Of a DNA stretch of 64,000 nt, positions 1 to 10,440 are shown piece by piece (positions within the stretch are counted from its first letter, which is position 1; each line of letters begins with the position of its first letter). Origin of the DNA: Jaapia argillacea MUCL 33604. Taxonomy: Eukaryota > Basidiomycota > Agaricomycetes > Jaapiales > Jaapiaceae. Under the pieces are notes generated by a model. The model was given only the letters and a program-made list of their open reading frames with translations. It was not told the origin of the DNA and did not search any database. Location: contig KL197716.1 of NCBI GenBank assembly GCA_000697665.1, positions 374,641 through 438,640 of the forward strand, written 5' to 3'. A program made the translations under genes and the position numbers.

Positions 1-780
1 CCGGCCTTTGCAGGGATGTAGAACATTGTGGAAACCACATTTGAGCATATCACCTGTACTTAAACACCTATTTATGATGTCGTGCATACCCAGGCATTGC
101 GCCGGCATGTGTCGGCAGTAGAATAGAGACTGTTAAGTATCTGAGAGAGTATTTAAACCTGCCGGCCTTTGCGGGGATGTAGAACATTGTGGAAACCACA
201 TTTGAGCATATCACCTGTACTTAGACACCTATTTATGATGTCACGCATACCCAGGCATTGCGCCGGCATGTGTCGGCAGTAGAATAGAGACTGTTAAGCA
301 TCTGAGAGAGTATTTAAACCTGCCAGCCTTTGCCGGGATGTAGAGTATAGTGGAAACCACATTTGAGCATGTTGCATGTACTTAGACACTGATCTATGAT
401 GTCACACATACCCAGGCATTGTGCCGGCATATGTCCACAGTAGAATGAAGACTTTTAAGCATCTGAGAGGGTATTTCAACCTGCGGGCCTTTGCCGGGAT
501 GTAGAATATTGTGGAAACCACATTTGAGCATGTCACCTATACTTAGACACCTATTTATGATGTTGTGCATACCCAGGCATTGCACCAACATGCGTCGGCA
601 GTAGAATGGAGGCTTTTAAGCATCTGGGAGAGTCTTTTAACCTGCCTGCCTTTACCGGCAGGTACAATATCATGGAAATAACCTTTGACCACGTCGCCTG
701 TACTTAGACACCTATTGATGATGTCGCACATACCCAGGCATTGCACTGGCATGCGTCGGCAGTAGAATGGAGACTGGTCA
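1..780. repeat. 161-bp tandem repeat array (about five units)
   Basis: The segment beginning with the GGCCTTTGC/GGGATGTAGA motif recurs at about 1, 162, 323, 484 and 645, giving a constant 161-bp period. The first three units are nearly identical. The fourth and fifth are progressively diverged, so decay increases rightwards. The array continues off the left edge. No unit codes for a convincing protein: stop-free stretches on the minus strand simply follow the repeat. The array ends close to the broken 5' end of the kinase fragment. Confidence 0.9.
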
Positions 781-1059
781 ATGTAGCTATTCTGTGCATT
801 ATAACCTGGCAGCTGCCATGAAATCCATTCCGCACCTGATTTCCTGAGTGCCAGGTGGACGTCGGCTGGCCATTACTAATGTACACACATAGTAGGTCTA
901 TAAGGTCAGCTGATACATTAACAATGGCATGTCTGCTGGTACATTATCATAGGCAGTGGACGCCTGTCGGCTGAGGTCCGCTGGCACATTAACAATGGTC
1001 AATATGCAATGTCCGCTACACATTACTATTGGGTCAAGATAGCTGAACAGTGTGAAAAC

Positions 1060-1945
1060 AGAAGAATGTATGGTCCACTATTCTTTCTCAGACCGGAAAT
1101 TCATCCATTGCAGGCATTGTTTACGGAAGTGCTAGTATGGAAGCATCTCTCAAGTCCATATGTCCTCCCTTGCCTTGGAGTGTCCGATTTATTCCCGGAT
1201 CTTCTGACCATTGTATCACCCTGGATGAAGCATGGGAATGTCTTGCAATACCTGCAAAAAATGGAATTATTGTTGGAGGAAGTTGACAGATTGGTGGGTT
1301 GACTTTCTGACGGAACCGGTAGACTGACCAAGGACTGAAATGTGCAGCTGGAAAAAATTGCTGAGGGACTCGAATATCTTCACGGAGAGGGTATTGTGTA
1401 TGGTGATCTTCGTGCCAGGGTAAATCATACAGTGCTCGCTCCATTGTCGAACTTACCTGTCTTCCCATTAGTCGAGTATTCTCATTGACGACGAACTCAA
1501 CCCACGGCTCACTGGCTTCGGCCTTGCAGTCACTGAAGAATCCCAAGAAGAAACTGAACCAGTTGGTTCATTGAGATGGATGGCCCCGGAACTTATCTTC
1601 CAGCCGAAAGGACTAGAATTTCGTCGCACTCGCGCAAGCGATGTGTATCCCTACGGATATGTTTGTCTTGAAGTACGTCGCCTCTTTCTTGATTCTATTG
1701 CACCTTTCCGACCATCGCAGCTATACACCGGAGCCCCGCCATTTCCCAAAATTTGGATCGAGCCCGAAGTCGCGACTCGAGTTATGAGTGGTCATCGGCC
1801 GAAACGACCCACGCAAGCTGAATGTAAAGGAAGGATAATGAATTCCGAGCTGTGGGAGCTCATTACGAGGTGTTGGAGCCAAGAACCTGAGAGCCGACCT
1901 GATATGGGAGAGGTAGTTGCACAAATGAAGAGGATCGTCGGTTAG
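1060..1945 (+). pseudogene. 3' fragment of TKL-like kinase gene (copy A)
   Basis: This is the 3' half of a protein kinase gene, homologous to the end of the NACHT-kinase gene at 13,499-17,214. Visible pieces are a mid-kinase segment (LPCLGVSDLFPDLL), EGLEYLHGEGIVYGDLR, LTGFGLAV, SLRWMAPEL and the C-lobe ending RPDMGEVVAQMKRIVG. Introns equivalent to those of the full copy are recognisable (for example from about 1,300 to the CAG near 1,350). The glycine loop, the VAVK lysine and the whole NACHT part are absent; homology stops near 1,060, next to the tandem repeats. HGD is changed to YGD, the Asn after the catalytic loop is Ser, and DFG reads GFG. It is probably a non-functional duplication relic. 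Confidence 0.75.
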
Positions 1946-2860
1946 GGATTCAATCAAAGTTGTCGATTGTATGAGATTGTTGGGAAGGTCGTTTTGCCCG
2001 ATTTTCGTAGTATTTCCATCTCTTCTCTTGTCTCGACTATGTATATCTCATCTAGCGAATCGACGGTTGAAAAACAGAGACATTTAACTAAGTGGCACAA
2101 CAGTCGCATCTCCGGCGCAACTTAGGGACGGAACCTTCATAAAACGACAAAAATGTAGACCAGGAAAATTGGATACGATTACGCTGAGAATCCGAGGGGG
2201 GGATTCGTCGTGACTGGGCCTTGAAGAGACGACGTCCTCAGAGTTTGCTCTCCAACTGCCACGGCGATAGCTGAGTTGGGAAAATATCACCTAAGTCGTA
2301 CGAAGGGAAGCGACGTGGGTTGACAAAATTCAACTAATGAGCCCTAATTCGGTTGCCAACCTGCACTCGGGAAGACACTTCCATCTCATCCCACCTTGGT
2401 TGATGGCCGGTACTCGTATTCAAGTACACACTTCAAATGACCGAGGTTCGCCGAAGGGGTCATCTATGCGGCGGTGGGAGATATAAGTAACCGTCGTTAG
2501 TATCATCTTTGAGAGTTCGCTCCCAAAGCAACGAGACTGACCTATGACAGTGGAACAATTCGCCAATACCCCTCGTCCAATGCGCTCGCGACATCCCAAC
2601 CCTCCTCTATCCCGTCGCCCTTAGTCCTCCTGTACCGTCCTGGCGTCACATCCCACGCAGATACAGTCACTTGTTCCATGGAGGTAGTAAGTTCCATGAG
2701 TCGTTTCGCGGTCCTCAAGTTGGAGCTGGAAGGGTGAATTTCGAGCCACAATAATGGGGTGCTGGCGCCCATTATGAGGGTTTCCAGATTGAATGAAGAG
2801 AAAGATGCAAAGAGATCGTCCGGGGTGCAGCCCTGTACTGTGGTTAAACCCTCCCGTTAC
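1946..2860. other. duplicated non-coding stretch
   Basis: Aligns with about 17,215-18,150 of copy B, with many substitutions and small indels. I see no supported gene. The right-hand part may hold remnants of the last exon of the minus-strand F-box gene that follows, such as the segment around 2,540-2,770. Confidence 0.5.
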
Positions 2861-3104
2861 AGCGTTATCATGGATACTTAACTTACCTGAAGGCGACTAT
2901 CGTACAGATAGAAGTGATTCAGACACAGCAGATTCTTTGAAATCGAGAGAATGAGAGTCTCCGTGAAGATGCTTATCGTGATCGTCCGTCCATCGCGCGT
3001 GTGATCTCTATACAAGCAGAGCGCACCCAGCGACTGCCCAAAACCCACCAGTTCGTCAATCAAACCACGCTCGGTAGAGGCCATAGTATTGATTCAGACC
3101 CGTT

Positions 3105-3734
3105 TTACAGGGCGATCAGCAAAGGCACCCAAGATTCCACGAATGGAAGTCTCAAGAGCCGAGGTGTGAGGAGCGACATCATCAGACAGAATGAACTGCA
3201 TTGGTGTTGGCGTACGCCAACACCAACACAGCTCGCGTAACTCGGATTGCGATTTAACAAGCATAGCAGGTGGTTCGAATCTTCAAGGGTACCATACCCC
3301 ACGCTAACCAAGGAAAGTCGACGCAGCCGAAATGGTGCGGAGTCCAACGACGGCAACAATCTGGATGCGAGAGAGGAAGTTCGCAATGGGGAATCGATGA
3401 TGGAGAGGTCGATAAGATTGGTGAGTGTCTTGAGGACGTCACATACAGCTTCGAGAAGGCTGCCAGACCTGCTTCAAGTGGGTGGGCAGAGGAGGGTGAG
3501 TTTGCGCACCATGGTAGCAAATGAGGACTGAGGATCGGCAGATAGTATGGTGGCAGACCAAGCATCGTAGTCGTCGGAGATTCTGATTGTATGGTATAGG
3601 ATGGGAGTGGAGTATGCGTTAACGGCTGTGGAGACGAGGCAGAGGTTGTAGAGATCTCTAGCTTCGAGGACAAAGCTTGAGACCAAGCCTTGTATTTCTA
3701 CTGGAAGGTGTAGACTTGTTACGGCGTCTCTCAT
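3105..3734 (-). pseudogene. decayed F-box-like gene (copy A)
   Basis: Reading leftwards from an ATG at 3,734, the protein begins MRDAVTSLHLPVEIQGLV and continues with ARDLYNLCLVSTAVNAYSTP, a pattern typical of mushroom F-box proteins: an F-box-like N terminus followed by a degenerate leucine-rich part. At about 3,474 the TGG codon present in copies B and C (CPPTWSRSGS) is TGA, so the frame ends. Later pieces (LRRLSLVSVGYGTLEDS) occur in shifted frames. Two other copies lie at 12,606-13,000 and 18,240-18,980; all three are damaged differently. If ever active, it would have been a substrate adaptor of an SCF ubiquitin ligase. Confidence 0.6.
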
Positions 3735-3739
3735 ACACA

Positions 3740-6700
3740 GAGTTCAAAGGCGAGCAATGTTCTGTGTATGGATGGAAGGTGCACCGCTGCTGGCGGCGCA
3801 CGTGGCAGATGGCTGACGTTGCATGCTTGGACCTTGACTTTGACTCACTCAATCCCCATGATGATGATCGAGCTCGCTGTTGTAGGTCCTCCAAACACGC
3901 GCATAGTTTGTTCCTATAGCCGTTGGATACGTATCATCGCTGTGATGCTGGGTTGTGCTTTTACCAAGCTTTGTACGCTCAGGCTCTCGGCCATCCTTAA
4001 GTCAACAAACCGTTGCGTCGCCGCACCCGTTGTCAGGGGTGTACACTGTTAAACGACTGATAACCCGAGAGGCTTCTCGCCCTCCCCTTTCACTGGAAAC
4101 TGCGCCTTGACAGGATGGGTCCATAAGCTGAGGTGTTGGTTCGGAATCCCCAGGCTGACTGCGGCATTTGATATCTCGTCATTGTAAGCACGTCTCTGGC
4201 CCTCTTATCCAATTATCTTTGGCACTATTCCTGTTGGCCCGTTCTTCGCTCCGACGCGCGTTGTGACTCTTCCCTCTCATTGACACCACATCCTTCGTGG
4301 GCGAGCGAGCTCCTCGCGTATGACTTCGGATGTCTCATCCCACAAACAGCATGTTCGGTCCTTCGAATCATTGATATGGATAGTCAAAACACTGATTACA
4401 TCATATATGGCTTGCCTCGTAATTCTGCTTCATTATCTTGCTCGTCTTGGAACCTAACCCCCTTAACAGGAAGCCCTCATCGCTAGTTTCAAGTCTGCCT
4501 CCACTCTCTTTTACTTCCAGTTCAGCTTATCCGGAATTCCTACTAGTCCTCGTCTGTTTCCTCACAAGAAAATTAATGCGAATGCAGACCCTCGCAAATA
4601 CGTTAGCCTGCCCCCTCGCCGCCTTCCTCAACAACGACGAATCGGAAGAGTTTTGGCATATTGGTCGATGCCGAGGGTCAAGCGGAAATGAGCCATCTAC
4701 CCGGGAAGATGAGCTTAGCCAATTATAGTTTTTGGAATCAATGAACGACCAGTTTTCGGGAATGTCTGTCGTCGTGAGCGTTTCCAATCTGTTTACTTTC
4801 ATGGAGAAGCTCATATTTCTTGGAGGCTATCTGCAGAGCCGGAAGCCCGCGACACATTCACCCCTCAATCTTTTTGAACTGCCGGAATCCATTCGGCTTG
4901 TTTAAACAGACAACGCGTCTCTCGCTTCCCCTGCGACGTATTCAAGATTATACGCTCTGCAAGAACAGCTGGCAACCAGACCCCGACACCTCGCCTTCGC
5001 CGCACACTTGATTATCAAGTTATTTGTATTTTTATGTATTTTGCTTGGCTGATCTCAAGTTTGTTCTGAATGTGGATCCTGTTTCGTTGCTTCGGCGTTT
5101 GTCCTCTATGGCCTCTCCTCTTGCGGTTCCTATACTTGACATTTGTAGGTCTTATATCCCTTATCTATCCAGTCGACTTAACGGCCTTTCGGTAGGCCCG
5201 GGTGCTGACTGGTCCACATTTAACTTTAGACAGGTCAAACGATTAGTTTTGCAGCTTATTGTTGAGGGGACCAATTTTCGACTGTGGCCTGGACATTGCT
5301 CAGCTCAGGCTCCGGGAGAGTGACAAAAAGTCGTATCCTGGTACAATAAGCCAAGTTACCGTCCGAGTGTCTGAAATCCGTCAGAACTGCGCCGTCCTGG
5401 TGGACTCTTAGGAAATGCGTGTAGCGGTAGGTCACCGGGCTATTCCAGGTTAACCGGAACCAGTAACCCCGACCTTGTCCCTTCGAGATGAGTGAATGAT
5501 TTTGCCCGGATATCCCTTCCTCGGGAGTTAAGGGATTACAAGCCGGCGCGCTTCAACGAAACAGACTCGACGAGAGTTTCGTTAGACTTGCTCATATCGC
5601 GATTTACCCCTGATTTTCGTAGCGGAAGAGCGGTTAATACAAACCTTGTTTGCTCGGTCGGCGTCTCCTGGGTTGTTTCTTCGTGTGGGCGTTGTCCAGG
5701 ACAGCCTTCTGGATCTCCCGGAGTTTCAGAACAAAGGTATGTTTTGTCCCGCTCTCATTTAGCTGCACCCTTATTGTTCCGTCATTTTCAGAACAGCGAA
5801 CCAAGAGGGAAGAGCCGATGCACGTAGGTACGAAATATCGCTAGCATCACCAAAACACGTATAACAGGAGGCACATAGGGATGGGAAGAACCTCAGCAAA
5901 CACGCTTCACCGCAATGGATTCCTTCTTCACCACCACCATCATCAAGGATAATACCCCCATTGACCGCGAAGACGGAGGAGGCGGAGGCAACTCTTACTG
6001 TGTCGTCTGAAAAACCACCCCCATCAACGCACCCACCAACGAGGAGGACGATGGAGGCGGAGGAAACTCTTCCTGCGTTGGCCTGATCCATTACTTATTC
6101 TGCATTTGTATTCGTGAGTCAACTGCTTCGACTGTCTACCGCTCAGACATTGACGATGAGCCTTTAGATCGAAGGGGATTCATATCATCGGCACTCACCA
6201 CACTTTTTTGGATTGAGCGGGAGATCGCGGCGTGCACAATTCCGCCCGGCAAATTTTATTGTTTTGTTTTGCATTTGAGGGTTTCGAGGAGGTTAGGCGT
6301 GTCAATTCCGCCTAAAAGAGTGTGTGTATCGTTATTAGTTCACTAATCGTTGTATCTCAACAACCGACATGATTTTGAATCAGAGTATTTTCGCCGTGGA
6401 GCAGCTTGCGCACCCGAACCTTGCCAGAGAACCAGACGACCAGTGGATAATGTGAGTAGCAGGAATTTCAAGCTTGAGACAAGAGTGGAGCAGGCACACC
6501 GAATGGTGATTTATTGGCCGGCACGAATGACACATATTATGCTAGGAATCACTGCCAGTGAGGTCGAGACGAAGATAGGAATGTGGAGGGGAATCGAAAC
6601 AGTTTCTTGAAGCGTAAAGGCTTTCGTACGGTCCAGTCGCTCTATCAGCTATACCTGAGTTCATTACTGCTGTCGTTCGTGGCGAGATGAAAGCTGGGAG

Positions 6701-6760
6701 CTAAGAAATGTCGGGAAGTTTTGCTCGAGTTAGTTGATGCCTGCCTGAGCTGGTTGCCAG
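3740..6760. other. 3-kb insertion present only in copy A
   Basis: Copy B runs almost directly from the F-box relic (about 18,980) to the upstream region of the next F-box gene (about 19,050), whereas copy A has about 3 kb extra here. Apart from the pheromone-like pseudogene at 5,915-6,085 and its conserved downstream boxes, I see no coding region, no terminal repeats and no transposase-like frame. Confidence 0.6.
5915..6085 (+). pseudogene. pheromone-precursor-like pseudogene (P1)
   Basis: The reading frame starts MDSFFTTTII, then TPIDREDGGGGGNSYCVV, and is then cut by TGA at 6,008-6,010, exactly where the intact relatives have a Cys codon (TGC). Behind the stop the second unit is still legible but diverged: NEEDDGGGGNSSCVG, with Tyr changed to Ser and no terminal CaaX before the frame runs on. 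Translation to the stop would end in CVV, one residue short of a CaaX box, so prenylation is not expected. It shares the CCTCAGCAAAC leader and the two downstream boxes with the intact genes at 40.8-42.1 kb and 53.7-55.0 kb. Confidence 0.8.
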
Positions 6761-6970
6761 TGGTGCGTGTGACCTGTGACGACGTGACAATTTCCCTCGA
6801 TCGCAACTTCAATGAGCATCGAACGTGAATCGACCATCCAACCTACGCTCTCCCATTTTCACAGTCCATATTACTCAAAGGTGTGGACTGTTACTGTCCC
6901 CGTCTGTGTCCCAAACGCTCCACATATTTCTGAATGTCATTGTACTGATTCTTGCTCCAGGTTTTCCAAT

Positions 6971-8416
6971 ATGAATTTACTTGGCATCGGCGATGACATC
7001 CTCCTCCACATCCTCCGTATTTCTCTTGGTCGCGAGGCTTTGCCAGACGTTGTCCTTGTCTGTCGAAGGTTGTACCATCTCGGGATGCCATTTCTGGTGG
7101 CAAACGTTTACGTCTCTTCCATCAAATCATTCATCCGATTTAGCAAGTTTATGGACAGCGAGGCCTCTTCCCGCTGGCTCCCTCACATCCGATCCCTGAT
7201 CACGTTCTTTTCACCATATTCAACCGAGAACCAACGATATTTCCCTTCTTGGGCTTCTCGTGTTGCAACCATCATCCGCCTCTCTTCAAAGCTCGAAGTT
7301 TTCCAATCGGATTGCATTGAGGATTTATTGGAGGCTGAACCAATGATTGGCGAAGCGCTGATCGAGTGCCGTTCGTTGACGAGACTTCACTTTCAGGGTG
7401 CTGGGACGGCGACACTCGATATGTTAGCGCTCATGCGCAGTCCTATTCGCGAGTTTAACGTCACTGCGAAACATCCATTGAAAGGGATGAACGCCTTCTC
7501 CGCGCTCAGTCCATTTCACTCCACAGTCACCTCTGTGCACATCACTTGGCTCTCATTACTTCCGAACGAGTCCCAGGTCCAAACCACATTCCCGAAAGTT
7601 CGGAACCTCTCATTATTGTATTCTACATCATCCACACCTACCCTACTGCGGATATTCCCCAACGCTCGCTCCATATTTCTGGCTTCCTGCCAGATGTCCT
7701 CTGACTCCAAAGCTTCAAATACACCATCCTGGGGCAAGTTGGATCATCTTCATTTTTCCGGGATGGATCTGTCGGAGATGGTGTTGTCGTGCCCTGGTAC
7801 AGGCAAATTGGTCGTGTCCTGCTTGGATGGAGAGGGCGGGACGTCTGGGCGTTCAGATACGAAACCTTTTCTCAGGTTGGTTGAGGGTACATACCCACGA
7901 CATCTCGACGTCTTGGCGACCCAAGCCTCAATCATCGAGCTGTCCGAGTGCGGTTTGGGCCGGTTCATTCCTCGAACGGAAATGTTCATGCTTCATACCG
8001 TTGATATGAAGTCCAACCAAAACGCCGATCGCATCATGGAGTCCGTCGTAAGTCCCCTCCATACAGACCTCTACTTACACTTATCTGACTGTGCCCTACA
8101 GGGAATGATTGTAGACAGTCTGAAATCAACCTCCTGCCTGTTTTATCTCGACATTAGCTTGAGAGGAAGTCCCACCGGCCCTACTTTGTTTCCAAATGAA
8201 TCACTTCAAGAACGAATCCAGGACCTAGCAGACGCATCACCATCGCTTCTGGCCGTTTGGCTTTGCGATGATGACGGGTCAGAGTTTTGGAACGTTCGCC
8301 GAGATCCGGAGGACAGCGGGAAGGCAGAGTTGAGAAAGATGCCCGGTCAGACGTGTTTGGATAATTGGAGCGTCCAATATTATCCCGCTAGTTTCCATGA
8401 TCATCTGAGGGCGTGA
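6971..8416 (+). CDS. F-box/LRR-like protein (copy A, 463 aa)
   Basis: Two exons, 6,971-8,047 and 8,102-8,416, joined in phase 0 across a 54-bp intron (GTAAGT..CTACAG). The N terminus MNLLGIGDDILLHILR, followed by DVVLVCRRLYHLGMP, fits an F-box: hydrophobic helix 1, then the conserved V-C-R region. The rest is an irregular leucine-rich body, usual for expanded Agaricomycete F-box families that supply substrate specificity to SCF ubiquitin ligases. I chose the ATG at 6,971 because it begins the F-box and is the only start conserved in copy B (19,342); an in-frame ATG at 6,812 would add 53 residues that copy B lacks. Both copies are intact and highly similar. The substrate is unknown. Confidence 0.8.
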   Translation: MNLLGIGDDILLHILRISLGREALPDVVLVCRRLYHLGMPFLVANVYVSSIKSFIRFSKFMDSEASSRWLPHIRSLITFFSPYSTENQRYFPSWASRVATIIRLSSKLEVFQSDCIEDLLEAEPMIGEALIECRSLTRLHFQGAGTATLDMLALMRSPIREFNVTAKHPLKGMNAFSALSPFHSTVTSVHITWLSLLPNESQVQTTFPKVRNLSLLYSTSSTPTLLRIFPNARSIFLASCQMSSDSKASNTPSWGKLDHLHFSGMDLSEMVLSCPGTGKLVVSCLDGEGGTSGRSDTKPFLRLVEGTYPRHLDVLATQASIIELSECGLGRFIPRTEMFMLHTVDMKSNQNADRIMESVVSPLHTDLYLHLSDCALQGMIVDSLKSTSCLFYLDISLRGSPTGPTLFPNESLQERIQDLADASPSLLAVWLCDDDGSEFWNVRRDPEDSGKAELRKMPGQTCLDNWSVQYYPASFHDHLRA

Positions 8417-8969
8417 GTGGTTTCTCAATCTCAAGCCCCAGTGGGTCCTAACTCTGGAATCTGGACTGTCGTGGTGTCCCTCGACGAATAACGAAATTCG
8501 CAACATCAGTTGAAGGACATGGTCTTTGGACTGATAATAATGCAGAGATGTTCGTCATCATATTATATCCTCGTTGACACATTATACTGGCAGCTACTTA
8601 TATGAATACGAGGATGAGGTGCGAGCAAAAATGTGCGTTTCGCACCCCGAGGGGCTGGTCGTGATGAGCGGGTGACAAAAGCAACCCTTCAAGTTGGGAC
8701 AATTATTACCCAAACTCGATCTGACGAAGGGGCGGCAGTATCTCAGTGTGTCTGCCATTCCTCAGATCATTGTGTGTACCAGATATTCCGATCTGAGAAG
8801 TACGCTCCAATGTGCGTATACGAAGGGGTGTTTCCGTATGCATTCGCCAGCAATCGTTGTATTTCGCATGGGCGAAACACTATTTGATCAACCGCATGAG
8901 GTTCTCGTCCTATCAAAGTAAGATCGAGGACGGCCACCTTTGTCGACGAACATCACATAGCTCTACATC
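8417..8969. other. intergenic region with a pheromone-promoter-like relic
   Basis: Lies between the F-box gene and the 3' end of POP4 copy A. No gene is seen. About 8,640-8,810 resembles the sequence upstream of the pheromone-like gene P4 (about 54,100-54,290): GATGAGC..GACAAAAGC, TTGGGACAATTA..ACCAAACTCGA, GCCATTCCTCA and AAGTACGCT occur in the same order. The same stretch recurs at about 21,020-21,190 in copy B. Confidence 0.55.
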
Positions 8970-10127
8970 CTACAACTCGACCGTCTCCTTATGTTTAAAC
9001 TTCCTTCCCGCACGCTCAGCAGCCCGGAAACAAAACTGGTTCCCGTATAACTCGAACTCGAGATGTGGGATATCGAGGACGGTGGAGGTGGGGCCGAGTG
9101 AGGATTCCGGGTTGGCGTTTGTTCGGGAGGGATCGTTCGGAGATGGGATGGATTTGGAGTCTGGTATGGTTGAGTGGAGTGGTACGGAGAAGGTGAAAAT
9201 GGAGTTTTGTTTTGGTATGACTATTCCAGCATTAAGCAATGTAGGCGAGATTGGGGTGGAAGGGAGACATACGTTTCACCTTATCATCCTTCGTCACCAC
9301 CCGAAATGCATTCTCACTCTCAAGAATCACGATACCAGATAACCCCACTATACAAGGATTCTTGTTCTGTATTACTACCCCCAAAAATATTCATTTCTCA
9401 TTCAATCCAATCCCTCTCGTTCAAGGCAATCAGGATAGGACGTACCAGTTACGATGGAACCATGAAAATCAGCCTTGACCAATTTCGCGTGCATCGCGCT
9501 TGAATTTGGGATGGGTGTTTCTTGTGAGGGAAGGGTGAATGGAGGTGGGGAGAGACCGAGGAGCTCGGACATGTAACCGCACCATAAGTGGTGTAAAGGC
9601 AGGAACAAATCAAACCTGGTTGAACGAAACAGTCATTCCCTCGGGGGGGACACATCGAAATGCGACGACGAACCGAGTCTGCTCCTCAGCCAACTTCCAC
9701 ATCCCTTTATCCACTCCCGACACCCCAGCCTTCTTCACTTTCCTTTCCCTCTTACTTTTCCTCTTTTCCTCTCGATCTACCTTCGCCTTCCCCTCACGAA
9801 CAGATCTCTCCAACAAGATCTGCCGCCCTTTGATCCGACTAGCATACGCACCACCCGGGTCAGAAAGTTTGGTGAAGTTGGATTGGACATAAGTCGGTAC
9901 GAAAGGATCTGTGCTCGTAAACCTCACGCATTGATTCTATTTGGGGGTGCGGGGGGTGGTGTTATGTGCGAGTAAGTCGGTGAAGAGGTGAAGTGGTGAA
10001 AAGACTGTACTTTGAGAGCGGGGAATTCGGAATAGGGATTGATGATGCTTGTTGGCGCTCGTGCTTGTAAGGCAGAAGTGGCGGCTGAGAAATTGAGGTT
10101 TGTGGGTTGGTCTGTGTCCGAGTTCAT
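8970..10127 (-). CDS. POP4: RNase P/MRP protein subunit Rpp29/Pop4 (copy A)
   Basis: Five exons on the minus strand, starting at the ATG at 10,127 (MNSDTDQPTNLNF) and giving about 305 aa. In order: a low-complexity N terminus; a basic helix rich in RE/EK/KR; the segment LPLHHLWCGYMSELLGL; then the conserved Rpp29 barrel with AMHAKLVKADFHGSIV, KNPCIVGLSGIVILES, FRVVTKDDKVK, IPKQNSIFTF and FELYGNQFCFRAAERAGRKFK at the end. These match the eukaryotic Rpp29/POP4 family, a shared subunit of nuclear RNase P and RNase MRP needed for tRNA 5' and pre-rRNA processing. Compared with a minimal Rpp29, an S/P/N-rich loop is inserted between SVPLHST and IPHLEFELYG. All splice joins are in frame. A second intact copy lies at 21,348-22,494. 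Confidence 0.88.
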
Positions 10128-10440
10128 GGATGCGAACTTGGGTGTAGTAGTACAATGTAAGGGAATGTGGAACAGTTACAAGTAAATCCGAGTCGACAAC
10201 TCCGGCTGCAGTTGCCGCCAATTGAACCTTGTCTCAAACCTCCATCATCGCCAGCTGTGTCACATCGCCAAGGTAGCATATATGCAGTATTATAATCCCC
10301 TTTTAAGTACATAAATCCAACATCGAAAGGCAATTCACCCTATCCAACATCCCTCTCAATCCACAACCAAACTTCTGATCCCACCACCGCCAATCTACAA
10401 ACTAACAACAGTCCTAGCCAACAACCCAACAACACCCCCT
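10128..10440. promoter_or_regulatory. very highly conserved POP4 upstream region (copy A)
   Basis: This stretch lies upstream of the POP4 start and overlaps the last exon of the RING gene. It is almost identical to copy B (22,495-22,800): only isolated mismatches, such as CGAC/CGAT near 10,194, and 180 bp (10,251-10,430) without any difference, while flanking genes differ at many sites. A TATATGCAGTATTATAAT stretch sits near 10,276. It may be the POP4 promoter under constraint, or a tract of gene conversion. Confidence 0.55.

Noticed and set aside
1009-1302. ATG at 1,009 as the start of a kinase gene
   Set aside because: The first residues come from non-homologous sequence beside the repeats, and the N-lobe motifs are missing; better read as a truncated fragment.
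8970-9239. Opposite-strand frames over POP4 exons (for example plus strand 8,812-9,342)
   Set aside because: They run antisense to a conserved gene, show no family pattern and differ between the two duplicate copies.
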